A stretch of DNA of 64,000 nucleotides from Martinezella multihospitum (GTDB lineage Bacteria > Pseudomonadota > Alphaproteobacteria > Rhizobiales > Rhizobiaceae). The translations under genes and the position numbers were made by a program. The DNA is taken from the NCBI RefSeq assembly GCF_900094585.1, contig NZ_FMAG01000004.1, positions 620,001-684,000 on the forward strand, read 5' to 3'. Shown one piece after another: positions 42,700 to 50,964 of the stretch (the stretch's first letter is position 1; each line of letters starts with the position of its first letter). A model generated the notes under the pieces. It ran no database searches and was not told the origin of the DNA. It worked only from the letters and a program-made list of their open reading frames with translations.

Positions 42700-43713
42700 T
42701 CAGCCCTCCATCACTTCTTTGAGCGCCCGGCCGACACGGGCGGGACCGGGGAAATAATCCCATTCCTGTGCGTGCGGATAGGGCGTATCCCAGCCGGTCA
42801 CGCGCACAATCGGCGCCTCGAGACTATAGAAGCAGTGCTCCTGAACCAGTGATGCGACTTCCGCGCCGAAACCGGAAGTGAGCGTCGCCTCGTGCACGAC
42901 AACACAACGGCCGGTCTTCTTCACCGACTGGACGATGGTATCGAGGTCGAGCGGTAGCAGGCTGCGCAGGTCGACCACCTCGGCATCGATGCCCGTTTCC
43001 TCTGCTGCGGCGAGCGCCACGTGCACCATCGTGCCATAGGCAACGACGGTGACGGCACTGCCCGGCCGGCGGATTTCCGCCTTGCCGATCGGGATCGTAT
43101 AGTGCCCTTCCGGCACTTCGCCGAGATCATGTTTCGACCAGGGTGTGACCGGCCGCTCGTGATGGCCGTCGAAGGGGCCGTTATAGAGCCGCTTCGGTTC
43201 GAGGAACATCACCGGGTCCGGGTCCTCGATCGCCGCGATCAGCAGGCCCTTGGCGTCGTAGGGATTGGACGGCACAATTACCTTCAGGCCGCAGACATGG
43301 GTAAACAGCGCTTCGGGGCTCTGGCTGTGCGTCTGGCCGCCGAAAATGCCGCCACCGGTCGGCATGCGCACGACGATCGGGCAGGTGAAGTCGCTGTTGG
43401 AACGGTAGCGGATGCGCGCCGCCTCCTGGGTGATCTGGTCATAGGCCGGATACATATAGTCGGCGAACTGGATTTCGACACAGGGCTTCAAGCCATAGGC
43501 CGCCATGCCGATTGCCGTGCCGAGAATGCCGGATTCGTTGATCGGCGCATCGAAGCAGCGGGTCTTGCCATACTTTGCCTGCAGTCCCTGCGTGGCGCGG
43601 AAGACACCGCCGAAATAACCGACGTCTTCACCGAAGACGACGACATCGTCATCCCGTCCCATCGAGACGTCCATGGCGCTGCGCACGGCCTCGATCATTG
43701 TCATTCTTGCCAT
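42700..43713 (-). CDS. bkdA2: Branched-chain keto-acid dehydrogenase E1 beta
   Basis: The ATG ending at 43713 gives 337 residues; the longer upstream frame is a shadow of the E1 alpha gene. It has the transketolase-like domain marks DVVVFGEDVGYFGGVFRAT, APINESGILGTAIGMAAYG, MPTGGGIFGGQTHSQSPEA and a C-terminal GWDTPYPHAQEWDYFPGP. The alpha2-beta2 E1 decarboxylates branched 2-keto acids and loads the acyl group on E2. The stop lies two bases from the E2 start. Confidence 0.93.
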   Translation of the reverse strand: MARMTMIEAVRSAMDVSMGRDDDVVVFGEDVGYFGGVFRATQGLQAKYGKTRCFDAPINESGILGTAIGMAAYGLKPCVEIQFADYMYPAYDQITQEAARIRYRSNSDFTCPIVVRMPTGGGIFGGQTHSQSPEALFTHVCGLKVIVPSNPYDAKGLLIAAIEDPDPVMFLEPKRLYNGPFDGHHERPVTPWSKHDLGEVPEGHYTIPIGKAEIRRPGSAVTVVAYGTMVHVALAAAEETGIDAEVVDLRSLLPLDLDTIVQSVKKTGRCVVVHEATLTSGFGAEVASLVQEHCFYSLEAPIVRVTGWDTPYPHAQEWDYFPGPARVGRALKEVMEG

Positions 43714-43714
43714 G

Positions 43715-44947
43715 TCAGTATCCTGCCTTCTGCCGCTGGCGGCGGATATGCGGGGGCATTTCCGCATAGACGCCCTCGAAGATATCGCGCACCGACGGCT
43801 TGCCGCCGGCATGGAGCGTGCCATGGCTCTCGGCCTGTTTCTGCGCCTCGATCACTTCGTCGAGGATTTCGGCTTCCGCCTGGGCATGGCGCTCTTCCGA
43901 CCAGACGCCGCGCACGATCAGATGCTTTTTCAGCCGCAGCACCGGATCGCCGAGCGGCCAGGCCTCGGATTCGGTTTTCGGCCGATAGGCGCTCGGGTCA
44001 TCCGAGGTGGAATGAGCGCCAACGCGGTAGGTGACATATTCGATCAGCGTCGGGCCGAGATTGCGCCTTGCGCGCTCGGCCGCCCATTTGGCAACGGCGT
44101 AGACAGCCAGATAGTCATTGCCATCGACACGAAGCGCCGGGATACCGAAGCCGAGACCGCGGGCGGCGAAGGTGCCGGAGCCGCCGCGGGCAATGCCCTG
44201 GAAGGTCGAGATGGCCCATTGGTTGTTGACGATGTTGAGGATGACCGGCGCCTTGTAGGTGGAGGCGAAGACCAGCGCGGAGTGGAAATCGGATTCGGCC
44301 GTCGAACCGTCGCCGATCCATGCGGCGGCGATTTTCGTGTCGTTCTTGATGGCCGACGCCATGGCCCAGCCGACGGCCTGCACATATTGGGTGGCAAGAT
44401 TGCCGGAGATAGTGAAGAAGCCGTGTTCCTTCGACGAATACATGATTGGCAGCTGCCGGCCACGCAGGGGATCTGCCTCGTTCGAGTAGATCTGGTTCAT
44501 CATCTCGACCATCGGATAGTCGTCGGCGATCAGCAGTCCCGCTTGCCGATAGGTCGGGAAGTTCATGTCGCCCTTGTTCAGCGCCTTGCGGAAGGCGGAA
44601 CTGACCGCTTCCTCGCCGAGATGCTGCATGTAGAAGGAGGTCTTTCCCTGCCGCTGCGCCATCAGCATGCGCGCGTCGAAAGCCCTGAGCTTCATCATGT
44701 TGCGCAGGCCCGTCAGCAATTCCTCGTCGGAGAGCAGCCCGGCCCAGGGACCGACCGCCTCGCCGTCGCGATTGAGAACACGGATGATGGAATAGGCGAG
44801 ATCGCGGATCTCCTCCGGCGCCACATCGACCGCCGGCTTCGGCACGGCGCCGGCCTTGGCGATCTTGACGTTGGAGAAATCCGGCTGGCCGCCGGGCCGT
44901 ACCGCCGGTTCGGGGACATGCAGGCTCAGATTTGGAACCTCGTTCAT
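43715..44947 (-). CDS. bkdA1: Branched-chain keto-acid dehydrogenase E1 alpha
   Basis: This 410-residue protein has the thiamine diphosphate motif GDGSTAESDFHSALVFAS ending in NNQWAIST. The E1 alpha segments MQHLGEEAVSSAF, YRQAGLLI and the phosphorylation-loop-like YRVGAHSTSDDPSAYRP are also present. It begins the bkdA1-bkdA2-bkdB-lpdV block, 82 bases after the acyl-CoA dehydrogenase gene. It provides the decarboxylation step for the keto acids of valine, leucine and isoleucine. Confidence 0.93.
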   Translation of the reverse strand: MNEVPNLSLHVPEPAVRPGGQPDFSNVKIAKAGAVPKPAVDVAPEEIRDLAYSIIRVLNRDGEAVGPWAGLLSDEELLTGLRNMMKLRAFDARMLMAQRQGKTSFYMQHLGEEAVSSAFRKALNKGDMNFPTYRQAGLLIADDYPMVEMMNQIYSNEADPLRGRQLPIMYSSKEHGFFTISGNLATQYVQAVGWAMASAIKNDTKIAAAWIGDGSTAESDFHSALVFASTYKAPVILNIVNNQWAISTFQGIARGGSGTFAARGLGFGIPALRVDGNDYLAVYAVAKWAAERARRNLGPTLIEYVTYRVGAHSTSDDPSAYRPKTESEAWPLGDPVLRLKKHLIVRGVWSEERHAQAEAEILDEVIEAQKQAESHGTLHAGGKPSVRDIFEGVYAEMPPHIRRQRQKAGY

Positions 44948-45029
44948 GCGTTATGATACCTCCCTTGTCGACCGTACCGCCTGTAACTCCCCAAGGCAGG
45001 CTCGATCGCAGACATCTCATGAAAACATA

Positions 45030-46157
45030 CTATAAGTTGCGCGCGATAACGATGCGCTGGACGTCGCTCGTCCCCTCGTAAATCTGGCAGATGCGGACGT
45101 CACGGTAGATGCGCTCCACCGGATAGTCAGCCATATATCCGTAGCCGCCATGGATCTGGATCGCGTCGGAGCAGACCTTCTCAGCCATTTCCGAGGCAAA
45201 CAGCTTGGCCATCGACGCTTCGGTGAGGCAGGGCTGCCCCTCCTCCTTCAACTGCGCTGCGTGCAGCACCATCTGGCGGGCAACCTCGATCTGCGTCGCC
45301 ATGTCGGCAAGCCGGAAAGCAACCGCCTGATGATCGATGATCGGCGAGCCGAAGGCCGTGCGCTCGCGGGCATAGTCGCGCGCCGCCTCGAAAGCAGCTC
45401 TCGCCATGCCGACGGATTGCGAAGCGATGCCAATGCGCCCGCCCTCCAGGTTGGAGAGGGCAATCCTGTAGCCATCGCCTTCCTCACCGAGCCGATTATC
45501 GGCTGGGATGCGCATGCCGGTAAAGGCGATCTGGCAGGTGTCGGACGAGTGCAGTCCGAGCTTGTGTTCGACACGCACGACCTCGTAGCCGGGTGTGTCG
45601 GTCGGCACGATGAAGGCGGAAATTCCTCTCTTGCCGGCATCGGGGTCGGTGACGGCAAAGACGATGATGACATTGCCGTTTTTGCCCGAGGTGATGAACT
45701 GCTTGGCACCGTCGATGATATAATGATCACCGTCGCGGCGGGCACGAGTCTTGAGGTTCGAGGCGTCTGAGCCGGCCTGCGGCTCTGTCAAGGCAAAGCC
45801 GCCGATCCATTCGCCGCTTGCAAGTTTCGGCAGGAACCGCTGCTTCTGCTCTTCTGTTCCGTATTTCAGGATCGGCACGCAGCCGACAGAGCTGTGCACG
45901 CTCATGATGGTGGAGCAAGGCCCGTCACCTGCGGCGATCTCCTCAAGTGCCACGGCATAGACAATCACGCCCGTCTCCGAGCCGCCATAGGCTTCGGGTA
46001 CGAGCATGCCGAGGAAGCCGAGCTCGCCCATCTCCTTCAATTCCTCGCGGGGAAAGAGGCTTTTCGCGTCGCGCTCGGCCGCGCCAGGCGCCAGGCGCTC
46101 ACGGGCAAAATCACGCGCCATATCACGGATCTGGATCTGGTCTTCACTCAGGATCAT
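45030..46157 (-). CDS. Acyl-CoA dehydrogenase, short/branched-chain type
   Basis: This 375-residue flavoprotein has the acyl-CoA dehydrogenase signatures GGFALTEPQAGSDASNL, LGLHSSDTCQIAFTGMRIP and the C-terminal IHGGYGYMADYPVERIYRD. The catalytic glutamate is in ICQIYEGTSDVQRI near residue 360. In this operon its product would be tiglyl-CoA or methacrylyl-CoA, the step after the keto-acid dehydrogenase. It lies 82 bases ahead of bkdA1 and 25 bases after the thiolase gene, so it is probably co-transcribed. Confidence 0.92.
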   Translation of the reverse strand: MILSEDQIQIRDMARDFARERLAPGAAERDAKSLFPREELKEMGELGFLGMLVPEAYGGSETGVIVYAVALEEIAAGDGPCSTIMSVHSSVGCVPILKYGTEEQKQRFLPKLASGEWIGGFALTEPQAGSDASNLKTRARRDGDHYIIDGAKQFITSGKNGNVIIVFAVTDPDAGKRGISAFIVPTDTPGYEVVRVEHKLGLHSSDTCQIAFTGMRIPADNRLGEEGDGYRIALSNLEGGRIGIASQSVGMARAAFEAARDYARERTAFGSPIIDHQAVAFRLADMATQIEVARQMVLHAAQLKEEGQPCLTEASMAKLFASEMAEKVCSDAIQIHGGYGYMADYPVERIYRDVRICQIYEGTSDVQRIVIARNL

Positions 46158-46182
46158 GGTCCAGTCTCCTCCTTGAAACCGT

Positions 46183-47370
46183 TCAATTCAGTTCGACGGC
46201 CATGGCAGTCGCTTCGCCGCCGCCGATGCAGAGCGTCGCTATGCCGCGCTTCATGCCGTGGCGCTTCAGCGCTGCAAGCAGCGTGACCAGCACACGGGCA
46301 CCGGATGCGCCGATCGGATGGCCAAGTGCGCAGGCGCCGCCATGAATATTGACCTTGTCATGCGGCAAATCGAGATCGCGCATCGCCGCCATGGCAACGA
46401 CGGCAAAGGCTTCGTTGACCTCGAACAGATCGACATCCCTGAGGTTCCAGCCGGTGCGTTCGGAAAGCTTGCGCAGCGCGCCGATCGGCGCGGTTGCGAA
46501 GAGATTAGGTGCCTGCGAATGCGTTGAATGGCCGACGATGGTAGCAAGCGGCGCGATCCCCTCGCGCTCGGCCTTCGAGCGCCGCATCAGCACCAGAGCG
46601 GCAGCACCATCGGAGATGGACGACGCGTTTGCAGCGGTCACCGTGCCGTTTTCGCGGAAAGCAGGTTTGAGCGTCGGGATTTTCTCCGGCTTCGCCTTGC
46701 CCGGCTGCTCGTCGCGGCTGACGACCAGTTCGGCTCGCCCTGACTTGACGGTGACGGGCACGATCTCGCTATCGAAAGCCCCCTCCTCGATCGCATTGCG
46801 AGCGCGGGTCAGCGAGGTGACGGCGTAGTCATCCTGTGCCGCGCGGGTAAACTGATAGGCTTCGGCGCAATCCTCGGCAAAGGTGCCCATCAGGCGTCCC
46901 TTGTCATAGGCGTCTTCGAGCCCATCGAGGAACATGTGGTCGATGACGCGGCCATGCCCAAGCCGGTAGCCGCCCCGCGCCCGATCGAGCAGATAGGGGG
47001 CATTCGTCATGCTTTCCATACCGCCGGCGACGGAGATCGAAGCGCTGCCCGCGCCGATCAGATCATGCGCCAGCATGACGGCCTTCATTCCCGAACCGCA
47101 CATCTTGTTGACGGTGGTCGCTCCCGTGGCAAAGGGCAGGCCAGCGCCGATCGCGGCCTGTCTCGCCGGTGCCTGGCCCTGCCCGGCCGGAAGTACGCAG
47201 CCGAAGACCGTCTCTTCAACCGCATCGGGGCGAACGCCGCTGCGCTCAAGTGCGGCGCGGATGGCGGCAGCACCGAGCTCCGGCGCCGTGCAGTCCTTAA
47301 GATCTCCCTGGAAGCCACCCATCGGAGTGCGGGCCGCGCCAACGATGACGATCGGATCCTCTCGCGTCAT
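46183..47370 (-). CDS. Acetyl-CoA acyltransferase (thiolase)
   Basis: This 395-residue thiolase has its acylated cysteine in VNKMCGSGMKAV (Cys91), the second active-site motif HGGACALGHPIGASG and the C-terminal CIGGGEATAM. The length and motifs are those of acetyl-CoA C-acetyltransferases. Between an SDR of the 3-hydroxyacyl-CoA type and an acyl-CoA dehydrogenase, it most likely cleaves 2-methylacetoacetyl-CoA to acetyl-CoA and propionyl-CoA at the end of isoleucine breakdown. Confidence 0.92.
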   Translation of the reverse strand: MTREDPIVIVGAARTPMGGFQGDLKDCTAPELGAAAIRAALERSGVRPDAVEETVFGCVLPAGQGQAPARQAAIGAGLPFATGATTVNKMCGSGMKAVMLAHDLIGAGSASISVAGGMESMTNAPYLLDRARGGYRLGHGRVIDHMFLDGLEDAYDKGRLMGTFAEDCAEAYQFTRAAQDDYAVTSLTRARNAIEEGAFDSEIVPVTVKSGRAELVVSRDEQPGKAKPEKIPTLKPAFRENGTVTAANASSISDGAAALVLMRRSKAEREGIAPLATIVGHSTHSQAPNLFATAPIGALRKLSERTGWNLRDVDLFEVNEAFAVVAMAAMRDLDLPHDKVNIHGGACALGHPIGASGARVLVTLLAALKRHGMKRGIATLCIGGGEATAMAVELN

Positions 47371-47396
47371 ATCAAACCTCCCATAACGAGCCTGCC

Positions 47397-48164
47397 TCAG
47401 TGCGATGCCATGCGCAATGCGCCATCGAGGCGGATGACTTCGCCATTCAGCATGACGTTCTCACAGATGTGGCGTACCAATGCGGCGAATTCCACCGGCT
47501 TTCCGAAGCGCTGCGGAAAGGGCACGCTTTTGCTCAGCGAATCCTGCACCTCCTGCGGCATACCGGCCATCATCGGCGTCTCGAATATGCCCGGCGCGAT
47601 GGCGACCACCCGAATGCCGCTGCGGGCCAGTTCGCGCGCGATCGGCAGTGTCATTGCGGCAACGCCGCCCTTGGAGGCCGCATAGGCGGCCTGGCCAATC
47701 TGCCCGTCGAAGGCGGCGACCGAAGCCGTGTTGACGATGACGCCGCGCTCGCCGTCCGCATCCGGCTCTTGCTTGGCGATTGCCACCGCGGCAAGCCGGA
47801 TCATGTTGAAAGTGCCGATGAGATTGATGCCGATCGTGCGGGCAAAGCTGTCGAGTTTGTGCGGTCCGTTGCGGCCGATTATCTTCTCACCGGGCGCGAC
47901 GCCGGCGCAATTGACCAGCCCGTGCAAATGGCCGAAGCGTTCTACCGCCGTGTCAATCGCGGCTTGGGCGTCCTTCTCCTGCGTGACATCCGTCCGGATG
48001 AAGGCGGCGTTGGTCCCGAGTTCACTGACGATGGCACCACCGGCGTCCACGTTAACGTCAGCGATGACGACATTGGCCCCCTCACCCGTCAGCATGCGCG
48101 CGACAGCAGCCCCAAGGCCCGAACCGCCACCGGTGACGACGAAGGTTTTTCCCTGAATCAACAT
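47397..48164 (-). CDS. SDR 3-hydroxyacyl-CoA dehydrogenase (type 2 HAD-like)
   Basis: This 255-residue short-chain dehydrogenase has the NAD motif TGGGSGLGAAVARML at residues 11-25 and NCAGVAPGEKI. Active-site YAASKGGV sits with an upstream serine in NTASVAAFDGQ, and PQRFGKPVEFAALV comes near the end. These features match the type 2 (HSD17B10-like) 3-hydroxyacyl-CoA dehydrogenases that oxidise 3-hydroxy-2-methylbutyryl-CoA. It is the first gene of the leftward operon and is divergent from the AraC-family regulator. No enoyl-CoA hydratase gene is present in the set. Confidence 0.88.
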   Translation of the reverse strand: MLIQGKTFVVTGGGSGLGAAVARMLTGEGANVVIADVNVDAGGAIVSELGTNAAFIRTDVTQEKDAQAAIDTAVERFGHLHGLVNCAGVAPGEKIIGRNGPHKLDSFARTIGINLIGTFNMIRLAAVAIAKQEPDADGERGVIVNTASVAAFDGQIGQAAYAASKGGVAAMTLPIARELARSGIRVVAIAPGIFETPMMAGMPQEVQDSLSKSVPFPQRFGKPVEFAALVRHICENVMLNGEVIRLDGALRMASH

Positions 48165-48359
48165 GGTCGCTCTCCTCCAGCGCAGTCGATTTCAACCGAG
48201 GGCCTCCACGCTTCGTGCAGTCGCCCGCAGTATCGTATCCCCGGAAGAGCGCGATTCACCTTGCGCCTCGCCCAAGCTTATCGTCGCACGATATTGCATT
48301 CGATGACAAAAGCGTCTCAAATCAGCGGCCAGTTTTACCATATTTTGCAGGTCATGACG

Positions 48360-49367
48360 ATGACGGAAACCGCACGGCGGATGATATCACCTTTCTTTGT
48401 GAAAGAGGCGATCGACTGCCTTCGGCGGCAGGGAAAATCCCCCGAACGATTGCTCGCGACGCTCGGCCTATCCACCCAGATCGACGCGCCGGTTTCAGCC
48501 GAAAGCTATGGCGCGCTCTGGCTGGCGATCGCGGCCGAAATCGACGACGAATTCTTCGGCATGGGCGGCAGGCCCATGCGCCGCGGCAGTTTCACGCTGC
48601 TCTGTCATTGCGTGCTCCACGCGAAAACCCTCGACCAGGCATTGCGGCGGGCACTGCGGTTTTTGAACATCGTGCTGGAGGACCCGGAGGGACATCTCGA
48701 AGTGGCGGACGGGTTGGCGCATATCGTACTGACCGACAGTGCGAGCGAACGCTCGGCCTTTGCCTATAGAACCTACTGGATTCTCCTGCACGGCATCGCC
48801 TGCTGGCTCATCGGGCGCCGTATCCCCCTGCGGATGGTCGATTTTCGCTGCGCCGAGCCGGAGCATGGCGCGGAGTACCGGCAATTTTTCGGGGCGCCCG
48901 TGCGCTTCTCGCAGCCGGCGAGCAGGCTTGCCTTCGATGCCTCCCTCCTTAAACTGGCGGTGACGCGCAGCGAGCAGGCCCTGAAGCAATTTCTGCGCAA
49001 TGCGCCAGCCAATATCCTCGTGCGTTACCGCTATGACGCCGGCCTTGCGGCGAGCGTGCGCAAGCGGCTACGTCAATCGCCGCCCTCTTCGTGGAAGTCA
49101 TTCGATGATTTGGCCGCGCAAATGCGTATGTCTCCTTCGACCCTGCGGCATCGCCTGCATGCCGAAGGCCAGAACTATGCCGCCATCAGAGATGAAATCC
49201 GCCGCGATCTTGCAATCGGGATGCTGCAAACGACCAAGTTCGGCGTCGGGGAGATCGCCACGCGCCTCGGCTTTTCCGAACCCAGCGCCTTCCATCGGGC
49301 ATTCCAGAAGTGGACCGCAAGGAGCCCGGCTGCATTTCGGAAAGAGATGAACGCGCGAAACCGGTGA
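48360..49367 (+). CDS. AraC family regulator of the bkd operon
   Basis: The ATG at 48360 follows GCAGG (48347-48351) with an eight-base gap and gives 335 residues; ATGs at 48354 and 48303 are also possible. The N-terminal part (EAIDCLRRQGKSPERLLATLGL, PMRRGSFTLLCHCVLHAKTL, RTYWILLHGIACWLIGR) matches the arabinose-binding-like domain of OruR-type AraC proteins. The C-terminal double helix-turn-helix runs from SPPSSWKSFDDLAAQMRMSPS to EIATRLGFSEPSAFHRAFQKW. It is divergent from the SDR gene and is the natural regulator of the isoleucine/branched-chain operon. The open frame to 47400 is an antisense shadow. Confidence 0.88.
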   Translation: MTETARRMISPFFVKEAIDCLRRQGKSPERLLATLGLSTQIDAPVSAESYGALWLAIAAEIDDEFFGMGGRPMRRGSFTLLCHCVLHAKTLDQALRRALRFLNIVLEDPEGHLEVADGLAHIVLTDSASERSAFAYRTYWILLHGIACWLIGRRIPLRMVDFRCAEPEHGAEYRQFFGAPVRFSQPASRLAFDASLLKLAVTRSEQALKQFLRNAPANILVRYRYDAGLAASVRKRLRQSPPSSWKSFDDLAAQMRMSPSTLRHRLHAEGQNYAAIRDEIRRDLAIGMLQTTKFGVGEIATRLGFSEPSAFHRAFQKWTARSPAAFRKEMNARNR

Positions 49368-49433
49368 CTATGCCCGGCGACTGTCTTCCAGCGGCCTGCG
49401 CAAGGGTCAAGCCGAAGGCAACCCGCTGCTTGT

Positions 49434-50135
49434 TTATCGCATCAGCGTCTGATTAATCGCGGCGATACCGCGTCTGAGGAAGGGGTCGGAGTGAATGTAG
49501 AAAAACTGCACACCTCTTTCGAGCCATCCCGGCAATTCGTCGGCGGTGACGAGAGTGCCGGCGACCTTGCCGGCAGAACGGATCTTTCTGACCGCTTCCG
49601 CCACCTTCTCTTGTACTTCGGTCGGCCGCTCCTCGCCGAATGGAGGAGCCGGTGGAAAGCCCATGTTCTGTGAGAGGTCACCTGGCCCGATAAAGAAGAC
49701 GTCGATCCCCTCCACTCGGGCGATCGCGTCGAGATTATCGATCGCCTCGACGGTCTCGATCATTGCAATGACCAGGCGTTTTTCATGGTCCGACGGCAGT
49801 GCGTATCGGACCGCGTCGACGATGGCACACGCCTGGTCGGCATTATCCACCATCGGCACCATGATCCCGTCAGCACCGGCATTCAGATATCTGATGATGA
49901 TCGGCCGCTCGTGAGAGTGAGGACGAATGATCGCGGCGCCGCCGACGGACCGGACGATCTGCGAGGTTTCGCGGACATCCTCGAAGCTCCACGTCCCGTG
50001 CTCGCAATCGACGAATACCGAGTCCGCCCCCAGCTCGACCAGGCGGGCGGCGAAGCCCGAGGAAGCGTGATGCGGCGTGAACATGGTTATGGGTTCGCCG
50101 GCCTGAAGGCGGGCGCGCAATTTTGCACCGTTCAT
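49434..50135 (-). CDS. HpcH/HpaI family 2-keto-acid aldolase
   Basis: This 233-residue TIM-barrel aldolase has SVFVDCEHGTWSFEDV (metal and base residues), IIRPHSHERPIIIRYLNAGADGIMVPMVDNADQA, MIETVEAIDNLDAIARVEGIDVFFIGPGDLSQNMG and a C-terminal YIHSDPFLRRGI. The metal ligands are the usual Glu and Asp of the family in MIETVEA and GPGDLS. These enzymes split 4-hydroxy-2-keto acids into pyruvate plus an aldehyde or glyoxylate. It is the last gene of the leftward hydantoinase-like set and follows the SDR after 16 bases. Its substrate is the best clue to the pathway. Confidence 0.85.
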   Translation of the reverse strand: MNGAKLRARLQAGEPITMFTPHHASSGFAARLVELGADSVFVDCEHGTWSFEDVRETSQIVRSVGGAAIIRPHSHERPIIIRYLNAGADGIMVPMVDNADQACAIVDAVRYALPSDHEKRLVIAMIETVEAIDNLDAIARVEGIDVFFIGPGDLSQNMGFPPAPPFGEERPTEVQEKVAEAVRKIRSAGKVAGTLVTADELPGWLERGVQFFYIHSDPFLRRGIAAINQTLMR

Positions 50136-50151
50136 GATGTGCTCCTCCTGA

Positions 50152-50955
50152 TTACGTCTCTGGCATGTCCGGCGTATCGGCCGGCGCGCCTACCCAGCGG
50201 GCAACCTCGATGTCAGCCGAGGTGTCGCGCATGAAGGTCGGGCAAATGTGCAGCTCGGGGATGACCGCGCCTTTCTGCAGGCTGGCGCACAACGCGATTG
50301 CCCGGGCGACGTCATGCGGGCTCAGCATGATCGCACGTTCGCTGTCGAGCGGCGGTCGCGCCCTGTTGTTCATGATCGGCGTATCCGTTTCGCCGGGCAG
50401 GATGGTCGTCGCTCGAATACCCTGGTTTCGGTAGGTATTGTGCAGGAATGTCATGAAGTTCTTCACGCCGGCCTTCGCAGCACCATAGGCGGCGCCGCCA
50501 AGGAGGTTCGGGTTGAGCACTGCGAGCGACGAGACCGTGATGATCGTCCCCTCGCCTTTCGCGATCATGCCGGGAAGAACCGCCTGGGTCAGATTGAAGA
50601 CCGCTGTCAGATTGACGTTGATGGTGGAATTCCATTCCTCTTCGCTGAGAAATCGTGCGTTCAACACCTTGCTGGCGCTGCCGGCATTGTTGACCAGCAC
50701 ATCGACCGGCCCGAGGCTTTCCTTTACCCATTCGACCGCGGCGAAAATGTCCGAGCGCGATTCGATGTCGAGAGATTTCGCAAACGCCTTGCCGCCTGCC
50801 GCCTCGACGAGGGCCGCGACCTCCTCCAGGGGGGCGATCCGCCTGCCGGTCAGGATGACGGTTGCGCCATCCTTCGCGAGAAGCAATGCCGCCTCCTTGC
50901 CGATCCCGGTGCCGGCTCCGGTAACGAGAGCGATTTTTCCCTCAAGCAAGCCCAT
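50152..50955 (-). CDS. SDR family oxidoreductase of the hyu set
   Basis: This 267-residue short-chain dehydrogenase has the cofactor motif TGAGTGIGKEAALLL at residues 12-26, an arginine-bearing second strand (LTGRRIAPLE) that suggests NADP preference, NNAGSASKV and the active-site SSLAVLNPN with YGAAKAGVKN. A C-terminal variable region (RPPLDSERAIMLSPHDVARAI) sets the substrate and is not diagnostic. It lies nine bases after hyuB and 16 ahead of the aldolase, so it works on an intermediate between ring opening and aldol cleavage. Confidence 0.85.
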   Translation of the reverse strand: MGLLEGKIALVTGAGTGIGKEAALLLAKDGATVILTGRRIAPLEEVAALVEAAGGKAFAKSLDIESRSDIFAAVEWVKESLGPVDVLVNNAGSASKVLNARFLSEEEWNSTINVNLTAVFNLTQAVLPGMIAKGEGTIITVSSLAVLNPNLLGGAAYGAAKAGVKNFMTFLHNTYRNQGIRATTILPGETDTPIMNNRARPPLDSERAIMLSPHDVARAIALCASLQKGAVIPELHICPTFMRDTSADIEVARWVGAPADTPDMPET

Positions 50956-50964
50956 TGTTCTCTC

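Noticed and set aside
47400..48359. Long open frame running into the AraC regulator gene
   Set aside because: It is antisense to the SDR gene; the protein homology begins only near 48360.
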